A stretch of 64,000 nt of DNA from Candidatus Woesearchaeota archaeon (GCA_019322895.1 JAHWHZ010000001.1:62001-126000), one strand, 5' to 3'. Counted from the stretch's first letter, positions 42,359 through 51,606 are shown. The notes: a model not told the origin generated them from the sequence alone. Made by a program: numbers and translations.

Positions 42359-43300
42359 TTAAGGCAAATTATCATAATAGAAATCTTCTACTGTGTTTGA
42401 TGGGATTGCAAAGCCAACTCCTTCAAAATCAGATATTTTCTTTGTGTTTATGCCTATTATCCTTCCTAAAGTATCTACTAAAGGCCCGCCAGAGTTGCCT
42501 GGATTGATTGGGACATCTGTTTGTATGTAAAAGTTGCCATCTACTTTCCTGTTTAGAGCACTTACTATGCCTTCTGTCACTGTGAAGTCTAGTCCGCCAG
42601 GATTTCCTATTGCTATCACGCTCTGTCCTATATCTACTTTGTCAGAATTGCCGAAATCCATTGCATCAAATGTTCCGTTGAATATCTTTATCAATGCAAG
42701 GTCAAGGTCTTCATCATATGCGACCATTGCAACAGGATGCACTTCCTTGTCATATGTCAATGCTCCTGCACTCTTTGCTCCTTTCAATACGTGATAATTT
42801 GTTATTACAAAGCCTTCGTCATTAACAATCACTCCAGAGCCCACTCCTTTGTCTGTTCCTACTGACACAACTGCCTTTAATGCGTCTTCTATGATATTAG
42901 AGAAGTCTGTTGTCTTAAAGCTTAGTTTTGATAATTGCGTCTCTAGTTCCTCGCTTTTTGAGGCAACTTCGCTCAACTGCCCTGAAAGGCTTGAAAACTG
43001 CTGCTGGCTCTGCGCAGAGACAGATTGTATGTTTGTTTCCAATGAAGTAACCTGCCCTGAAACATCTCCTTTGAAATCCGTGAATTCAGTATAGATTGTG
43101 TTTATCCTTCCTGTTATCTTGTTGTCAACATCTGTTATGCTTGATTCCAGGTTCTTGCTTTTTTTCTCTAGTTTTTGGTCCAGAGAAGCGAGCTCCTGCT
43201 TTAGGTTCTTGTTATCCTTGTAGAACTTGAATGTGATTCCTGAAGCTACAACTAAGATTAATAATGTGCTTATTATGAAATATTTGGTTGCCTGCTCCAT
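42359..43300 (-). CDS. HtrA/DegP-like serine protease, membrane-anchored
   Basis: A 313-residue protein. An N-terminal membrane anchor (FIISTLLILVVASGITFKFY) is followed by a coiled coil (about 30-130) and a trypsin-like domain with the full catalytic triad: H170 in ITNYHVL, D200 in DEDLDLALI and S270 in INPGNSGGPL. No PDZ domain follows, so it is a short HtrA form that should act outside the membrane on damaged surface proteins. A TATA box (AATTTATATT, centre about 43327) is 27 bases before the ATG. Confidence 0.9.
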   Translation of the reverse strand: MEQATKYFIISTLLILVVASGITFKFYKDNKNLKQELASLDQKLEKKSKNLESSITDVDNKITGRINTIYTEFTDFKGDVSGQVTSLETNIQSVSAQSQQQFSSLSGQLSEVASKSEELETQLSKLSFKTTDFSNIIEDALKAVVSVGTDKGVGSGVIVNDEGFVITNYHVLKGAKSAGALTYDKEVHPVAMVAYDEDLDLALIKIFNGTFDAMDFGNSDKVDIGQSVIAIGNPGGLDFTVTEGIVSALNRKVDGNFYIQTDVPINPGNSGGPLVDTLGRIIGINTKKISDFEGVGFAIPSNTVEDFYYDNLP

Positions 43301-43340
43301 ACGCCTGTTTTTGAATAACTAGAATATAAATTTTGTGGAA

Positions 43341-44255
43341 TTATTCCATCTTCAATGTAAAAAGTATCCCGCCGTTGCGCGCAACATCTTTTATTATCTG
43401 TGCTGCAGACAAGATGACTAGATTGTCTGGGTTTTTCTTGCTTATCAAGGCAGGCAGTCTCTTGTTTAACAGTTCTCCTTTTGTTGTTGAGAGCCTTGGA
43501 ATGTCTTTCAGCTTTTTTTCATAGAATATATTGTAGAACATCACATAAAAATCATATGTCTGCTTCACAAAATTGATGCAGTCCTTGCTTATGCGCAGGT
43601 TTTTCTTGTTAGACATCTGCTCATAGATATATTCTATTGTATTTGCGCAGGAAATCAACCGCACTATCAAAACATATATTCTTGTGCTCTTGAAACTGTT
43701 GAAGATGTGCTTCTTTGCAAGCATTCTTCTGCAATAATCACCGAATTGGTGGATGTTCTTTGTAACTCCTCTTACTTGGTCCAGCTTGTCCAGGTCATTG
43801 TTTTTCAGGTCCTGCAATAGCATCTCAATTAAACTTTTGTTCAGCAGAAACACTTTTCTCAGCAGCACAGAGAATTCCTCATTTATTACAGAAGAAAGGT
43901 TCTTTATCAAGCAGCCTTTGCTGGACTGTTCTATGATATGGTATCCTATGAGCTCGTCAACTGCCTGGTTCAGGCGGTTTATGCTTTTTCTGTCAAAGAA
44001 TTTAACGTATATTTCATCATAGCCTGCCAGATACAGGTTCCTGATGATTTGTTTTACATAGATTGGATTATTTGATTCAAGCTGGATCTCTATCCTGCTG
44101 CCTTTTCTTGGCTTGCCATAGTTTACAACCAATTCGTTGCCAGATTCCTCGACATCAAGCTCGCTTTCTCCTGATAAACCCATCTCTTTAGTCCATTTTT
44201 TTGGGAGGGTCATCGTAAGTGTCCCGTTCCCCTGCTTGATTACCTTGCGCCTCAT
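43341..44255 (-). CDS. AbrB-PhoU family regulator (chromosomal)
   Basis: A 304-residue paralogue of the element-1 protein at 23776. Residues 1-50 form a SpoVT-AbrB domain (RRKVIKQGNGTLTMTLPKKW), followed by a domain of repeated helices of the PhoU type (FSVLLRKVFLLNKSLIEMLL). Likely a cytosolic transcription regulator linked to phosphate or metal balance; family function is known only broadly. A TATA box (CATTTAAATAG) lies near 44285. It is divergent from the receiver-like gene at 44359, with 103 bases between them. Confidence 0.8.
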   Translation of the reverse strand: MRRKVIKQGNGTLTMTLPKKWTKEMGLSGESELDVEESGNELVVNYGKPRKGSRIEIQLESNNPIYVKQIIRNLYLAGYDEIYVKFFDRKSINRLNQAVDELIGYHIIEQSSKGCLIKNLSSVINEEFSVLLRKVFLLNKSLIEMLLQDLKNNDLDKLDQVRGVTKNIHQFGDYCRRMLAKKHIFNSFKSTRIYVLIVRLISCANTIEYIYEQMSNKKNLRISKDCINFVKQTYDFYVMFYNIFYEKKLKDIPRLSTTKGELLNKRLPALISKKNPDNLVILSAAQIIKDVARNGGILFTLKME

Positions 44256-44358
44256 ATTTCCTTATAATATCTTGTTCTATTTAAATGTTACGAATGATAT
44301 TCAAATATATCAATTATATTGCATAGATATATATTTTTATTTCGCTAAGAAATATATC

Positions 44359-44919
44359 ATGGCAAAGAAATGTGTTTTTATCGAGGCAATGCCTAATAAC
44401 GGGCCTGCAGGAGATTATCAAGAGCAGAACAAGAAGATTCTAAAGGTTTTGAAAGAAAAATATGCGGTAATAACATATCACAGCCTTGAGCATGCTGCTT
44501 ATCAGATGACTCATGCTGATGCAGAGCAATGCAGTGATGTTTCTTTCATGGTAACAAACATTCCATATAGTGTGCAGATTCCTGAAATTGCAAAAATAAA
44601 GGCAGAAAGCATAAGAAAAAGGCTTGAAGGATTAGTAGGAGAAGAAAAAGAAGCAGAATTAAAAAACATTTCAGATGAAAATGCATTCAGTTCATACAAA
44701 GAGGCATTTGAATGCTTAAAGACATTAAAACAAGCTTTTCCTAAGATGAAGATCATTGCTTATTCTGCTGCCCACGAGACAGTCAGGAAAAAAGTGTATG
44801 AAGATAATCTGGCTTTTCGCGTGCACCAGAGAAATCACAGGTCTGGCCCTGCCTGGGAGCGCGCTAATCTGATTAATGGCATTGAGCGGGCCTTGGAAGG
44901 CTGGCAGGGGTGTGAATGA
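44359..44919 (+). CDS. Receiver-like (REC-fold) protein
   Basis: A 186-residue protein with an alternating beta/alpha layout: KKCVFIEAMPN, then SFMVTNIPYSVQIPE and KMKIIAYSAAHETVRK. The last resembles the beta-4 Ser/Thr region of response regulators, but the phosphorylatable Asp is not clearly placed (MVTN replaces it). It is homologous to the N-terminal part of the HEAT-repeat protein at 46061. An upstream frame begins at 44137, but a TATA box (GATATATATTTT, centre about 44333) is 26 bases before ATG 44359. It overlaps the next gene by four bases. Confidence 0.55.
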   Translation: MAKKCVFIEAMPNNGPAGDYQEQNKKILKVLKEKYAVITYHSLEHAAYQMTHADAEQCSDVSFMVTNIPYSVQIPEIAKIKAESIRKRLEGLVGEEKEAELKNISDENAFSSYKEAFECLKTLKQAFPKMKIIAYSAAHETVRKKVYEDNLAFRVHQRNHRSGPAWERANLINGIERALEGWQGCE

Positions 44920-45659
44920 TGCTTGAAAAAATCATTAAAAGTGCAAGGAATCTTTTGCTTTTAGGGGCATTGGCAGTTACTGGATGCTCTGCTTATGCTC
45001 CGCTTAAAAGCACGAATATTCTTGATTCAAAAAAAGTTAAAACACAGGTCTGCCTGCGTTCTGGCATTGATTATGTCGGCTGGACTCCGCACACGACAAG
45101 CGAGCAAAGAACTGTCCCTATTCATCCTGCAGACGGCGGATCATCAAGAGGCAAGATCACAACACAGAATTATTATGACTGCCCTTTTCGGCCAAGGCTT
45201 GGCATTGCAGGCTCTCTTGGAAATGATTCCTGCAGAATCAAGATTGGCCTGGACAATATGCTCAATCTGGGAATCATGAATGGTGAAGAGCAGGATCTGC
45301 CGAAACCGTATGAATCTTATGGATTCTCTACTTTTCATCCTGACTTGATTACTTTCAAGCCGTTTATTGGATTGGAGACCGAATTTCTTGACACGCTGCT
45401 AATAAGTTTAGAGGCGGGGATTACTTACTCTTCTTTCAGGCTTTACAAGGGTCATTACAGGTGGGCTGATTATGAAAAAATAGAAAAATACTCTCTTGGT
45501 TCTGGCCCAGGTGTTTTTGCAGGCATGGATCTTGCATTAAAGCTTGACAAAGACATATATTTCGGTGCAAGATTCGGTTTTGAGAATTATTTTATTGATG
45601 GCAGGCCAGACATCCAATGTTATTCTGGTTCGCTTTTGTTAATAAAAACTTTCAGGTGA
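44916..45659 (+). CDS. Lipoprotein with beta-barrel-like C-terminal domain
   Basis: A 247-residue protein with a lipoprotein signal (LLLLGALAVTGC, lipobox AVTGC). The mature part is made of alternating amphipathic strands (RLGIAGSLGNDSCRIKIGLD, FIGLETEFLDTLLISLEAGI, GSGPGVFAGMDLALKLDKDI, YFGARFGFENYF) and ends LLIKTFR. This looks like an outer-membrane-type beta barrel, odd for an archaeon without an outer membrane; a secreted beta-sandwich is the alternative. It starts inside the stop of the receiver-like gene (ATGA) and is followed four bases later by the 45664 gene, so they form an operon. Confidence 0.55.
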   Translation: MMLEKIIKSARNLLLLGALAVTGCSAYAPLKSTNILDSKKVKTQVCLRSGIDYVGWTPHTTSEQRTVPIHPADGGSSRGKITTQNYYDCPFRPRLGIAGSLGNDSCRIKIGLDNMLNLGIMNGEEQDLPKPYESYGFSTFHPDLITFKPFIGLETEFLDTLLISLEAGITYSSFRLYKGHYRWADYEKIEKYSLGSGPGVFAGMDLALKLDKDIYFGARFGFENYFIDGRPDIQCYSGSLLLIKTFR

Positions 45660-45663
45660 AAAA

Positions 45664-46026
45664 ATGCTGCGATTTAATATTGAAAATGCCCGCGTGATGA
45701 TGGATGTATTGTATGAGCCAGATTATACTTTAAGTATTTCTCGCAGTTCTTTTGGAAGTCCAAGTGATGATGAAGAAGGTTTTTGGGTCTATTTCAGCAA
45801 TGGCAAGGAATCAATTGATATGATTGTAACATACAAAGGAGAAGGGATTTATCTTGAGAGGACTCCTGGCTACAGAAGCCATGCAGAAGACCATCCATTC
45901 CAGGAATATAATCCTGCAATAACAGGAGACCCGCAGTCTCTCAGGAATTTTTTTGAGAAGATGAAGAGAATTCCTGCAGGCTCCGGGCCTGGAGAGATTA
46001 CAGATCTGGTTTATAGAATTGAGTAG
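45664..46026 (+). CDS. Hypothetical protein
   Basis: A 120-residue protein, MLRFNIENARVMMDVLYEPD, mostly beta (GFWVYFSNGKESIDMIVTYK, GEGIYLERTPG) with a C-terminal helix (LRNFFEKMKRIP). Soluble, no signal peptide, no recognised family. It follows the lipoprotein gene by four bases and is probably co-transcribed with it. Confidence 0.55.
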   Translation: MLRFNIENARVMMDVLYEPDYTLSISRSSFGSPSDDEEGFWVYFSNGKESIDMIVTYKGEGIYLERTPGYRSHAEDHPFQEYNPAITGDPQSLRNFFEKMKRIPAGSGPGEITDLVYRIE

Positions 46027-46060
46027 CTTTATTAACAATGAAAATCTTTATAGAGGCAAG

Positions 46061-47293
46061 ATGAAGAAATATGGATTGTTTGTTCACCCGAATGTAGAAG
46101 ATCCTAGTTTTAAGAATTCTGCTTTTGGAAGGCTTGAGCCTAGCGGAAGGATTGCCTGCACTGAGAACGGGCATATTCTTCAAAGTTATCTTGATAACAG
46201 AAAGATAATTCAGGAATTAAGCAAGACTTATGAGATGCGGTGGATGAATGATTTCTGGTATGCTGCTTCAAGGATTATCAAAGGGGACCCTTTAGACAGG
46301 TTTGATTTCATGATTACTAATTTTCCTCCGAGAAGGGATGCAACAGAGTTAAGCATACGGCGCGGCGATAAGCTGGAAGCATTGGCAAGAGGAAAATCAC
46401 CTGAAGAAAGAAGAAATATATTCCAGGAGTTCACAAAAGATCATCACGAATTTACAAGAATGCTTTATGAAAGAAGCATTGATTGCCTGGATCAGATACA
46501 GGAAAACCTTCCAGATCTCTTGATTATTATCTACACAGGCGCTCCAGGATATATTCGGAATTTATGCCATGAAAAAGGCGCTCATGTTCTTCACAGGAAA
46601 AGATACGGGATTGAGATTGAGACTGATGATATGAGAAGGCAAATCAATAAACTCCTAACAAATCAAGAATTGCTTGGCATAATCAAAAATAAAACATCTG
46701 GACTTCAAGCAGCTGCACAAGTTCTGGGAAGCCGAAAAGATGAAAGCACTGTTCCTGATTTAATATCCTTGCTGGAATCTCCTGGATTTGCAATGAATGA
46801 CTATAAGCATATTGCTCAGGCATTGGGCGATATTGGCGATGTACGTGCAATTGCGCCGTTGTTCAGTTTTTTAGAGGAAGCAGGCCACCAATTCACTGGT
46901 TATGACAAGGATTATGGTGTTTGCCTGGCGCTTTACAGGATTGGCAACGAAAATGCGGGCAATAAAGCGAAAGTTGTTCAAGGCGCAATAGATTATTTGA
47001 ATTCAAGGATAATGATTGACAAAAGGCAGTTTAATTGGCAGCATGCAGCTTATGTTCTTGGAGAGCTCCGCGCAGAAGAAGGTGTTGATGTCCTGGTTGA
47101 ACTTATCTGCGAAGACTATCCAAAAGAAAAGAAAAGCATTGCAATTGATGCTCTTGGAAAAATTGCAACTGAGAAAGCAACAGAAGGCCTGAGAGAATGT
47201 GTCAGGAGAGGCTTTAGCGATGTTGTAAAAGCAAGAGTTTCTCAATACAAGTATTTGCTTAAGAGAAATCCTGCGCTGAAAGAGTTCTTGTAA
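46061..47293 (+). CDS. Receiver-like domain fused to HEAT repeats
   Basis: A 410-residue protein. The N-terminal 200 residues match the receiver-like protein at 44359: DFMITNFPPRR against SFMVTNIPYS, DLLIIIYTGAP against KMKIIAYSAAH, and helices of similar length between. The C-terminal half has HEAT-like repeats: AAAQVLGSRKDESTVPDLIS, HIAQALGDIGDVRAIAPLFS, AAYVLGELRAEEGVDVLVEL and IAIDALGKIATEKATEGLRE. HEAT repeats usually bind proteins or nucleic acids. An alternative upstream start exists at 46019; ATG 46061 follows an AGAGG site. Function unknown. Confidence 0.6.
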   Translation: MKKYGLFVHPNVEDPSFKNSAFGRLEPSGRIACTENGHILQSYLDNRKIIQELSKTYEMRWMNDFWYAASRIIKGDPLDRFDFMITNFPPRRDATELSIRRGDKLEALARGKSPEERRNIFQEFTKDHHEFTRMLYERSIDCLDQIQENLPDLLIIIYTGAPGYIRNLCHEKGAHVLHRKRYGIEIETDDMRRQINKLLTNQELLGIIKNKTSGLQAAAQVLGSRKDESTVPDLISLLESPGFAMNDYKHIAQALGDIGDVRAIAPLFSFLEEAGHQFTGYDKDYGVCLALYRIGNENAGNKAKVVQGAIDYLNSRIMIDKRQFNWQHAAYVLGELRAEEGVDVLVELICEDYPKEKKSIAIDALGKIATEKATEGLRECVRRGFSDVVKARVSQYKYLLKRNPALKEFL

Positions 47294-47317
47294 ATTATTT
47301 TCCTGCAAAAAGGGTGT

Positions 47318-47692
47318 CTATTTTAATACCCCTTGATAGCTTACATCTAATCGCAGCAATTCAAATTCTCCTTTTGCCTGCCTTTCTTTGTTGTGTTGGT
47401 ATGCATCTGCTAATTTGTCAAGCATGCTGTAAAACTTCCATGTTGCACAGACTCCCATGTGCTCTCCATCCATGCCGCCTAACAAAACTGCGGTTGGAGT
47501 GAGGCTCATTTGGCTTAAATATTTCTCTGCTAATTCTCTTATTGTTATTTCTTTGCCATTAAGCCTTGCAGGTACGATCTCATCAGCATCTGGATGTTTC
47601 CGTAGAAATGCCTCTAAGTCCATTCCCATATCCATTCTTCCTGCAAAGATAGACGCCGGTATCCTGTTTAATATTCTTAAAATTGTTTTCAT
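47318..47692 (-). CDS. Hypothetical protein
   Basis: A 124-residue soluble alpha/beta protein (ARLNGKEITIRELAEKYLSQ, then GGMDGEHMGVCATWKFYSML). A GGGGGGG ribosome-binding site lies just upstream of the ATG at 47692. No family recognised. It is convergent with the HEAT-repeat gene and may be co-transcribed with the minus-strand genes at 47724-50042. Confidence 0.5.
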   Translation of the reverse strand: MKTILRILNRIPASIFAGRMDMGMDLEAFLRKHPDADEIVPARLNGKEITIRELAEKYLSQMSLTPTAVLLGGMDGEHMGVCATWKFYSMLDKLADAYQHNKERQAKGEFELLRLDVSYQGVLK

Positions 47693-47723
47693 CTTACCCC
47701 CCCAGTCTTAACATTAATTTATT

Positions 47724-48107
47724 TTAATTTCTTTGATGCGGTAGCCCGATAAACTGTACTCGCAACGGCACTGATTTTCTCATTCCTTCATCTCTTCTCC
47801 TGCAAGCCTCAAGAGCTTCTTCAACAGCGATAGAAGAATATCCTTTTGGAGACAGGCCGCGTTCTTCTCTTATTTCTGCGCCCCATTCATCGCACAAGTC
47901 TTTAATAGAGGTTTGGTCTATATGAGTATACACTTTTTCCCCCATGTTTCCATCAAGTACCGTGCCCATAAACCCTTGTATCTTGTCTCTTAGCAAGTTT
48001 TGCGGAACACAATGCAAATTCTCAACTTTTTTTCTTCTTGCATACAAGTCTGCTTCTTCTAACTTGCGATAAACATGATCTTCAATCCGCTCCTTCAATC
48101 CAGCCAT
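47724..48107 (-). CDS. Hypothetical protein
   Basis: A 127-residue charged protein (GLKERIEDHVYRKLEEADLY) with a helical N-terminus and an AVEEALEACRRRDEGMR helix near the end. A TATA-like ATTTAAAG lies near 48137, about 30 bases before the ATG. No family recognised. It follows the larger 48130 gene by 22 bases on the same strand. Confidence 0.5.
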   Translation of the reverse strand: MAGLKERIEDHVYRKLEEADLYARRKKVENLHCVPQNLLRDKIQGFMGTVLDGNMGEKVYTHIDQTSIKDLCDEWGAEIREERGLSPKGYSSIAVEEALEACRRRDEGMRKSVPLRVQFIGLPHQRN

Positions 48108-48129
48108 TGTATATCACTAGAATATATTG

Positions 48130-49479
48130 CTACTTTAAATATTTTGCCCTGCCGATGCGTGCGATATCCAGCAAATCATAAGTCTCTATCTTGTTTTCCA
48201 GCCCTGCGAGTATTGGATTAAGGAATCTTACAACTCTCTCTTCAAGCTCGTCGCTTGTGCGTTCCCAGAAAGTTGGCACGTCTTTCCTGGTCATCTGCAA
48301 TATTTCCCCTTTTTTACAGGGTTTTTTTGGAAACCTGTGCATCACTGCTATTGGCTTGCCTGCCAATACCTGCGCGCGGATGACTCCTTGATGCAATTGC
48401 CCTGTCTTATTTGATTTTGTTGGCATTGCTTCAAAATATTCCTGCAGTATTGATGCCCCCAGTTCTGCCACAGGATACTGCCACTTTTCCCCAAGCATCC
48501 AATACCACTTGAATGCATCATTTTTCTTGTCTTCATCTGTATAATCAAATCCATTGTCCATTGCGTCTTCAACTTTTGCTCTTATGCCCTGCAGATCAAG
48601 CTTTTTTTCCTGTTCAATTAGTTGCTTAATATCTTCTTGTGAGAGAAAAGAGACTGAAACACCCATGTGGGTGCAAAGCGGTTTTTTTACAGCAACAATG
48701 CCGCCTGGTTTTAGTGTCTGCCTGAATTCTTCCAGTTCTTCAGGAGTGCTTATGCCCATTCCAAGATAAGTCTCTCTTGGAAATACTTCTTCAGGGTTTT
48801 CAATAAAATTTCTTGCAGTCCATTTTGGCACATGGGTATTGAGTGCATAAGATATCTGCAGTGAATTCAGGACAGGAAAAGTAATTCTTGCCGGTTCATA
48901 TTGCTGATACCAGTAGATGCCTGCTTCTGGATGCCTTTCATAATCATGCCCCCATAAAACCAGAAGCCCGACATCATCAAAAGGCGCCAGCTCTTTCCAC
49001 ATTTCCATTCTCTTGAGGTTTATATGTTCAAACAGCACGCCGTCTTCTGGTGAATATGCAAACAAGTCTCCAAAAATAAATTCAACTTTGCTTCTTCTTG
49101 CTGCTTTTACAAGAAATTCTATTTCTTTTTTGAACACGCCGTGCGTAAGATTCTCATCGAATACTTTTTGTTCAGCCCGCCACTCAAGATGCGCTGCTCC
49201 TTTTGGAAGGCTGTCATAAAATTCTTCCAATGCTTTTGGAAAATTGTAAGGCTTTCTTTCCTTGGAAACAGACAAGTAAAGTATTTTTCTGCCTTGGCTT
49301 ATTTCCTTAAGCATATCCATGAACCTGTATATCCTGGACAGTCTTGGCTTGTATCCTGCTTTCTCGCTAAAACTTATAGCATCGCTCAATCCATGCATAT
49401 CAAGAATCTTGAAAGTGTCTTCTTTTGTGTGGATTACATCAATGCCGTAGTAGTTCTTGGGCTGCATAGATATCTTCAA
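48130..49479 (-). CDS. Possible ATP-grasp-like protein
   Basis: A 449-residue soluble protein. Several segments recall the ATP-grasp fold without being decisive: PGGIVAVKKPLCTHMGVSVS (a lysine-containing strand and glycine-poor loop), PVAELGASILQEYFEAMP, and HQGVIRAQVLAGKPIAVMHR, where an acidic metal-binding residue would be expected. The N-terminal domain (YYGIDVIHTKEDTFKILDMH) may be the substrate-binding pre-domain. If correct it would ligate a carboxylate to an amine using ATP; no substrate can be inferred. It is translationally coupled (ATGA) to the preceding gene at 49476. Confidence 0.45.
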   Translation of the reverse strand: MKISMQPKNYYGIDVIHTKEDTFKILDMHGLSDAISFSEKAGYKPRLSRIYRFMDMLKEISQGRKILYLSVSKERKPYNFPKALEEFYDSLPKGAAHLEWRAEQKVFDENLTHGVFKKEIEFLVKAARRSKVEFIFGDLFAYSPEDGVLFEHINLKRMEMWKELAPFDDVGLLVLWGHDYERHPEAGIYWYQQYEPARITFPVLNSLQISYALNTHVPKWTARNFIENPEEVFPRETYLGMGISTPEELEEFRQTLKPGGIVAVKKPLCTHMGVSVSFLSQEDIKQLIEQEKKLDLQGIRAKVEDAMDNGFDYTDEDKKNDAFKWYWMLGEKWQYPVAELGASILQEYFEAMPTKSNKTGQLHQGVIRAQVLAGKPIAVMHRFPKKPCKKGEILQMTRKDVPTFWERTSDELEERVVRFLNPILAGLENKIETYDLLDIARIGRAKYLK

Positions 49480-50042
49480 AGATATAGATTTATCCTTTCT
49501 GCAAGCATATCCCCTATTTCGTCATTAGTTGCTCCGTTGCTGATTGCTGCTGCAACTCTGTTTAAGACATTAGTTATTGGGTATTTCTCAGCTCCACTCT
49601 CGCTTGTTCTATCTGCAGATATCTGCAAGATTTCATCCCTAGTTGCTCCACTGTCAATTGCTGCTGCAGCTTCTATTAAGACATCAGTCAGTATCCTTTT
49701 TTCTTCCCAGCAGCCGCCTAAGCGATGATACGAATCCTTTAAAATCTTTCTTAAATCCTCCAAAGCGTAATATGCAAGGTCATCAACAAAGCGGTAAGGC
49801 TGTCCTGACAAGGCTTTTTTTAAAAAAGTATGATACCGCATATAAGCGCGCGTTGCGCTGTGTGGTTCCCCTTCATGACCACATTTTTCCCAGAAATCCT
49901 CGCTCCAATCAAAGCCTCCTCTGTCTTCCTGAACTGTTGCCAAGCGCAGCAGTTCATGCTCAGGATCTTTTGCCTGTAATTGCTCATACTCCCCAAGTAT
50001 AATGCTTAATATGCTTGAGATATCATCCATTGCGTTTCCCAT
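49476..50042 (-). CDS. Hypothetical protein with an internal repeat
   Basis: A 188-residue helical protein. The C-terminal third holds two near-identical units: EAAAAIDSGATRDEILQISA and RVAAAISNGATNDEIGDMLA, each preceded by a hydrophobic VL pair. The unit spacing is about 30 residues, like a short helical repeat. A GGGGGAGAT ribosome-binding site precedes ATG 50042. It overlaps the ATP-grasp-like gene by four bases. Function unknown. Confidence 0.55.
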   Translation of the reverse strand: MGNAMDDISSILSIILGEYEQLQAKDPEHELLRLATVQEDRGGFDWSEDFWEKCGHEGEPHSATRAYMRYHTFLKKALSGQPYRFVDDLAYYALEDLRKILKDSYHRLGGCWEEKRILTDVLIEAAAAIDSGATRDEILQISADRTSESGAEKYPITNVLNRVAAAISNGATNDEIGDMLAERINLYL

Positions 50043-50208
50043 TTTTTATCTCCCCCGATACCAATAATTCGCTTATAATAAATATCTCTTTAAATATTTT
50101 GCTGAAAAAAAGCTCCACAAAAACTGATTGTCTTACAAAGTTACAATTTCGTCAAGTCTATGCCTGCGGCCAAAAGCTTTAAAAAGAAGAATCTGCTGTA
50201 AAAGAGCA

Positions 50209-51303
50209 ATGATAAAGCAGATATTTATTTTGCTTGCTTTATTTTTGCTGGTTGGGTGCAATGCAGAATTAAAGCAGATAACAGAAGGCCCTGATGAAGG
50301 CTTTGTTGAATTAGGCAGGGAGTATTTCTACGCAATGTGGCCTGCGGATATTGACGGCAAACTGGCGTATGTTGCTTCCAGGGACTATAAGCATTTTGTG
50401 ATTTTGGACGGGGTGCAGGGCAAAGAATATGATTATGTGCCAGGATACGAGCTGATTGCTGTTGACGGCAAATTAGCATATGCTGCGGGGAATTATAAGG
50501 GAGACAGGGGCCAGTTCATCGTGTTTGACGGTCATGAAGAAGGGCCGTATGAAACAGTCCGCCATCTGACTGGCATTGACGGCAGACTGGCTTTTTTGAC
50601 TTACTTGAAGGCTGAGCTGGAAGAAAAAGATAAATGGTTTGTTGTTTATGACGGCCACGCCTCTCCAAAGTATGATTATATTGAATGGATTAAAGAAATA
50701 GCCGGCAAGCCTGCTTATGCAGTAAGAAATAACGGCAAATCTTACGTGGTCTTTGACGGGAAAGAGCTTGCTTTTTATTATGATGATGTCTATGGCTTTA
50801 CAGATGTTGGCGGCAAAATGGCGTTTATCGCTGAGCAGGACAAAAAATTCTTTGTTGTCGTTGATGATGCAGAAGGAAAAAGATATGATGAAATCAAAAG
50901 CGACAATATTTATGACATTCAGGGCAGGCCGGCTTATGCTGCAAGGAAAGAGAATCAATGGTTTGTCGTTCATGGCGCAGAAGAATACGGCCCGTATGAA
51001 GAAGTGCACAGAATACAGGATGCAGGAGATAAACTTGCCTTTTCTGCTGTTCAAAATGGCGAATCAATCTGCTTACTTGATGGAAAAGAGCTGCGGCCAG
51101 AACCGCAGGCATACGGTGAAATAATTGATGTGAACGGCAGATTAGCATATGCACGGTATGATGATGTCGGCGCGCATATCATCTATGACGGCAGAGAGCT
51201 GGGCAGGCAATACGACCGCATACAAAACCTCCGGTCTATAGGAGATAAATTAGCATACCAGGCCACAAAAAACAATAAAACATTCATTGTGCTGGAAGAA
51301 TGA
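50209..51303 (+). CDS. Lipoprotein with about nine WG-like beta repeats
   Basis: A 364-residue lipoprotein (MIKQIFILLALFLLVGC, lipobox LLVGC). The mature part consists of about nine repeats of roughly 38 residues with the core D-x-x-G-K/R-L-A-Y and a following F-V-V-x-D-G strand: VDGKLAYAAG, IDGRLAFLTY, IAGKPAYAVR, VGGKMAFIAE, IQGRPAYAAR, VNGRLAYARY, IGDKLAYQAT. This is the WG/beta-propeller-like pattern of surface-binding proteins. An upstream frame start at 50128 is unlikely: the TATA box (CTTTAAAAAG, centre about 50181) is 28 bases before ATG 50209. Confidence 0.75.
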   Translation: MIKQIFILLALFLLVGCNAELKQITEGPDEGFVELGREYFYAMWPADIDGKLAYVASRDYKHFVILDGVQGKEYDYVPGYELIAVDGKLAYAAGNYKGDRGQFIVFDGHEEGPYETVRHLTGIDGRLAFLTYLKAELEEKDKWFVVYDGHASPKYDYIEWIKEIAGKPAYAVRNNGKSYVVFDGKELAFYYDDVYGFTDVGGKMAFIAEQDKKFFVVVDDAEGKRYDEIKSDNIYDIQGRPAYAARKENQWFVVHGAEEYGPYEEVHRIQDAGDKLAFSAVQNGESICLLDGKELRPEPQAYGEIIDVNGRLAYARYDDVGAHIIYDGRELGRQYDRIQNLRSIGDKLAYQATKNNKTFIVLEE

Positions 51304-51309
51304 ATGCGT

Positions 51310-51555
51310 CTATTTTTCTTTTCTAAGTTTCTGATAAACCGCTCTTGCCCCGTAATACGTCATCGCACCACCCAGCGCAGTCGCCAAAATTGGCATAACA
51401 ATGCAGTATGAAACTGGCGTCATGATGCATGACAGCCCCGCATCTTTCGCACCCTTTGCAACAGAAAGTAGAGAAAGTTCTCTATCTTCTGATAAGGTCT
51501 CTTCCAGGTCTTTTTTCCACCCTTCTTTTGTTAAGTAGTCTCTTAGTCTCTGCAT
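51310..51555 (-). CDS. Small membrane protein
   Basis: An 81-residue protein with a charged N-terminal half (RLRDYLTKEGWKKDLEETL) and one or two hydrophobic segments (LSCIMTPVSYCIVMPILATA, LGGAMTYYGARAVY). A GTG at 51564 extends the frame, but the GAGGTGA site fits ATG 51555. A TATA-like TTTATAAG lies near 51592. It is divergent from the TrmB-like regulator at 51657, and both promoters lie within 50 bases of its operator, so it may be a target. Confidence 0.6.
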   Translation of the reverse strand: MQRLRDYLTKEGWKKDLEETLSEDRELSLLSVAKGAKDAGLSCIMTPVSYCIVMPILATALGGAMTYYGARAVYQKLRKEK

Positions 51556-51606
51556 TTTCTTCACCTCTAGTAAATATCAAGATATTCAGCACTTATAAAT
51601 CTTTGT

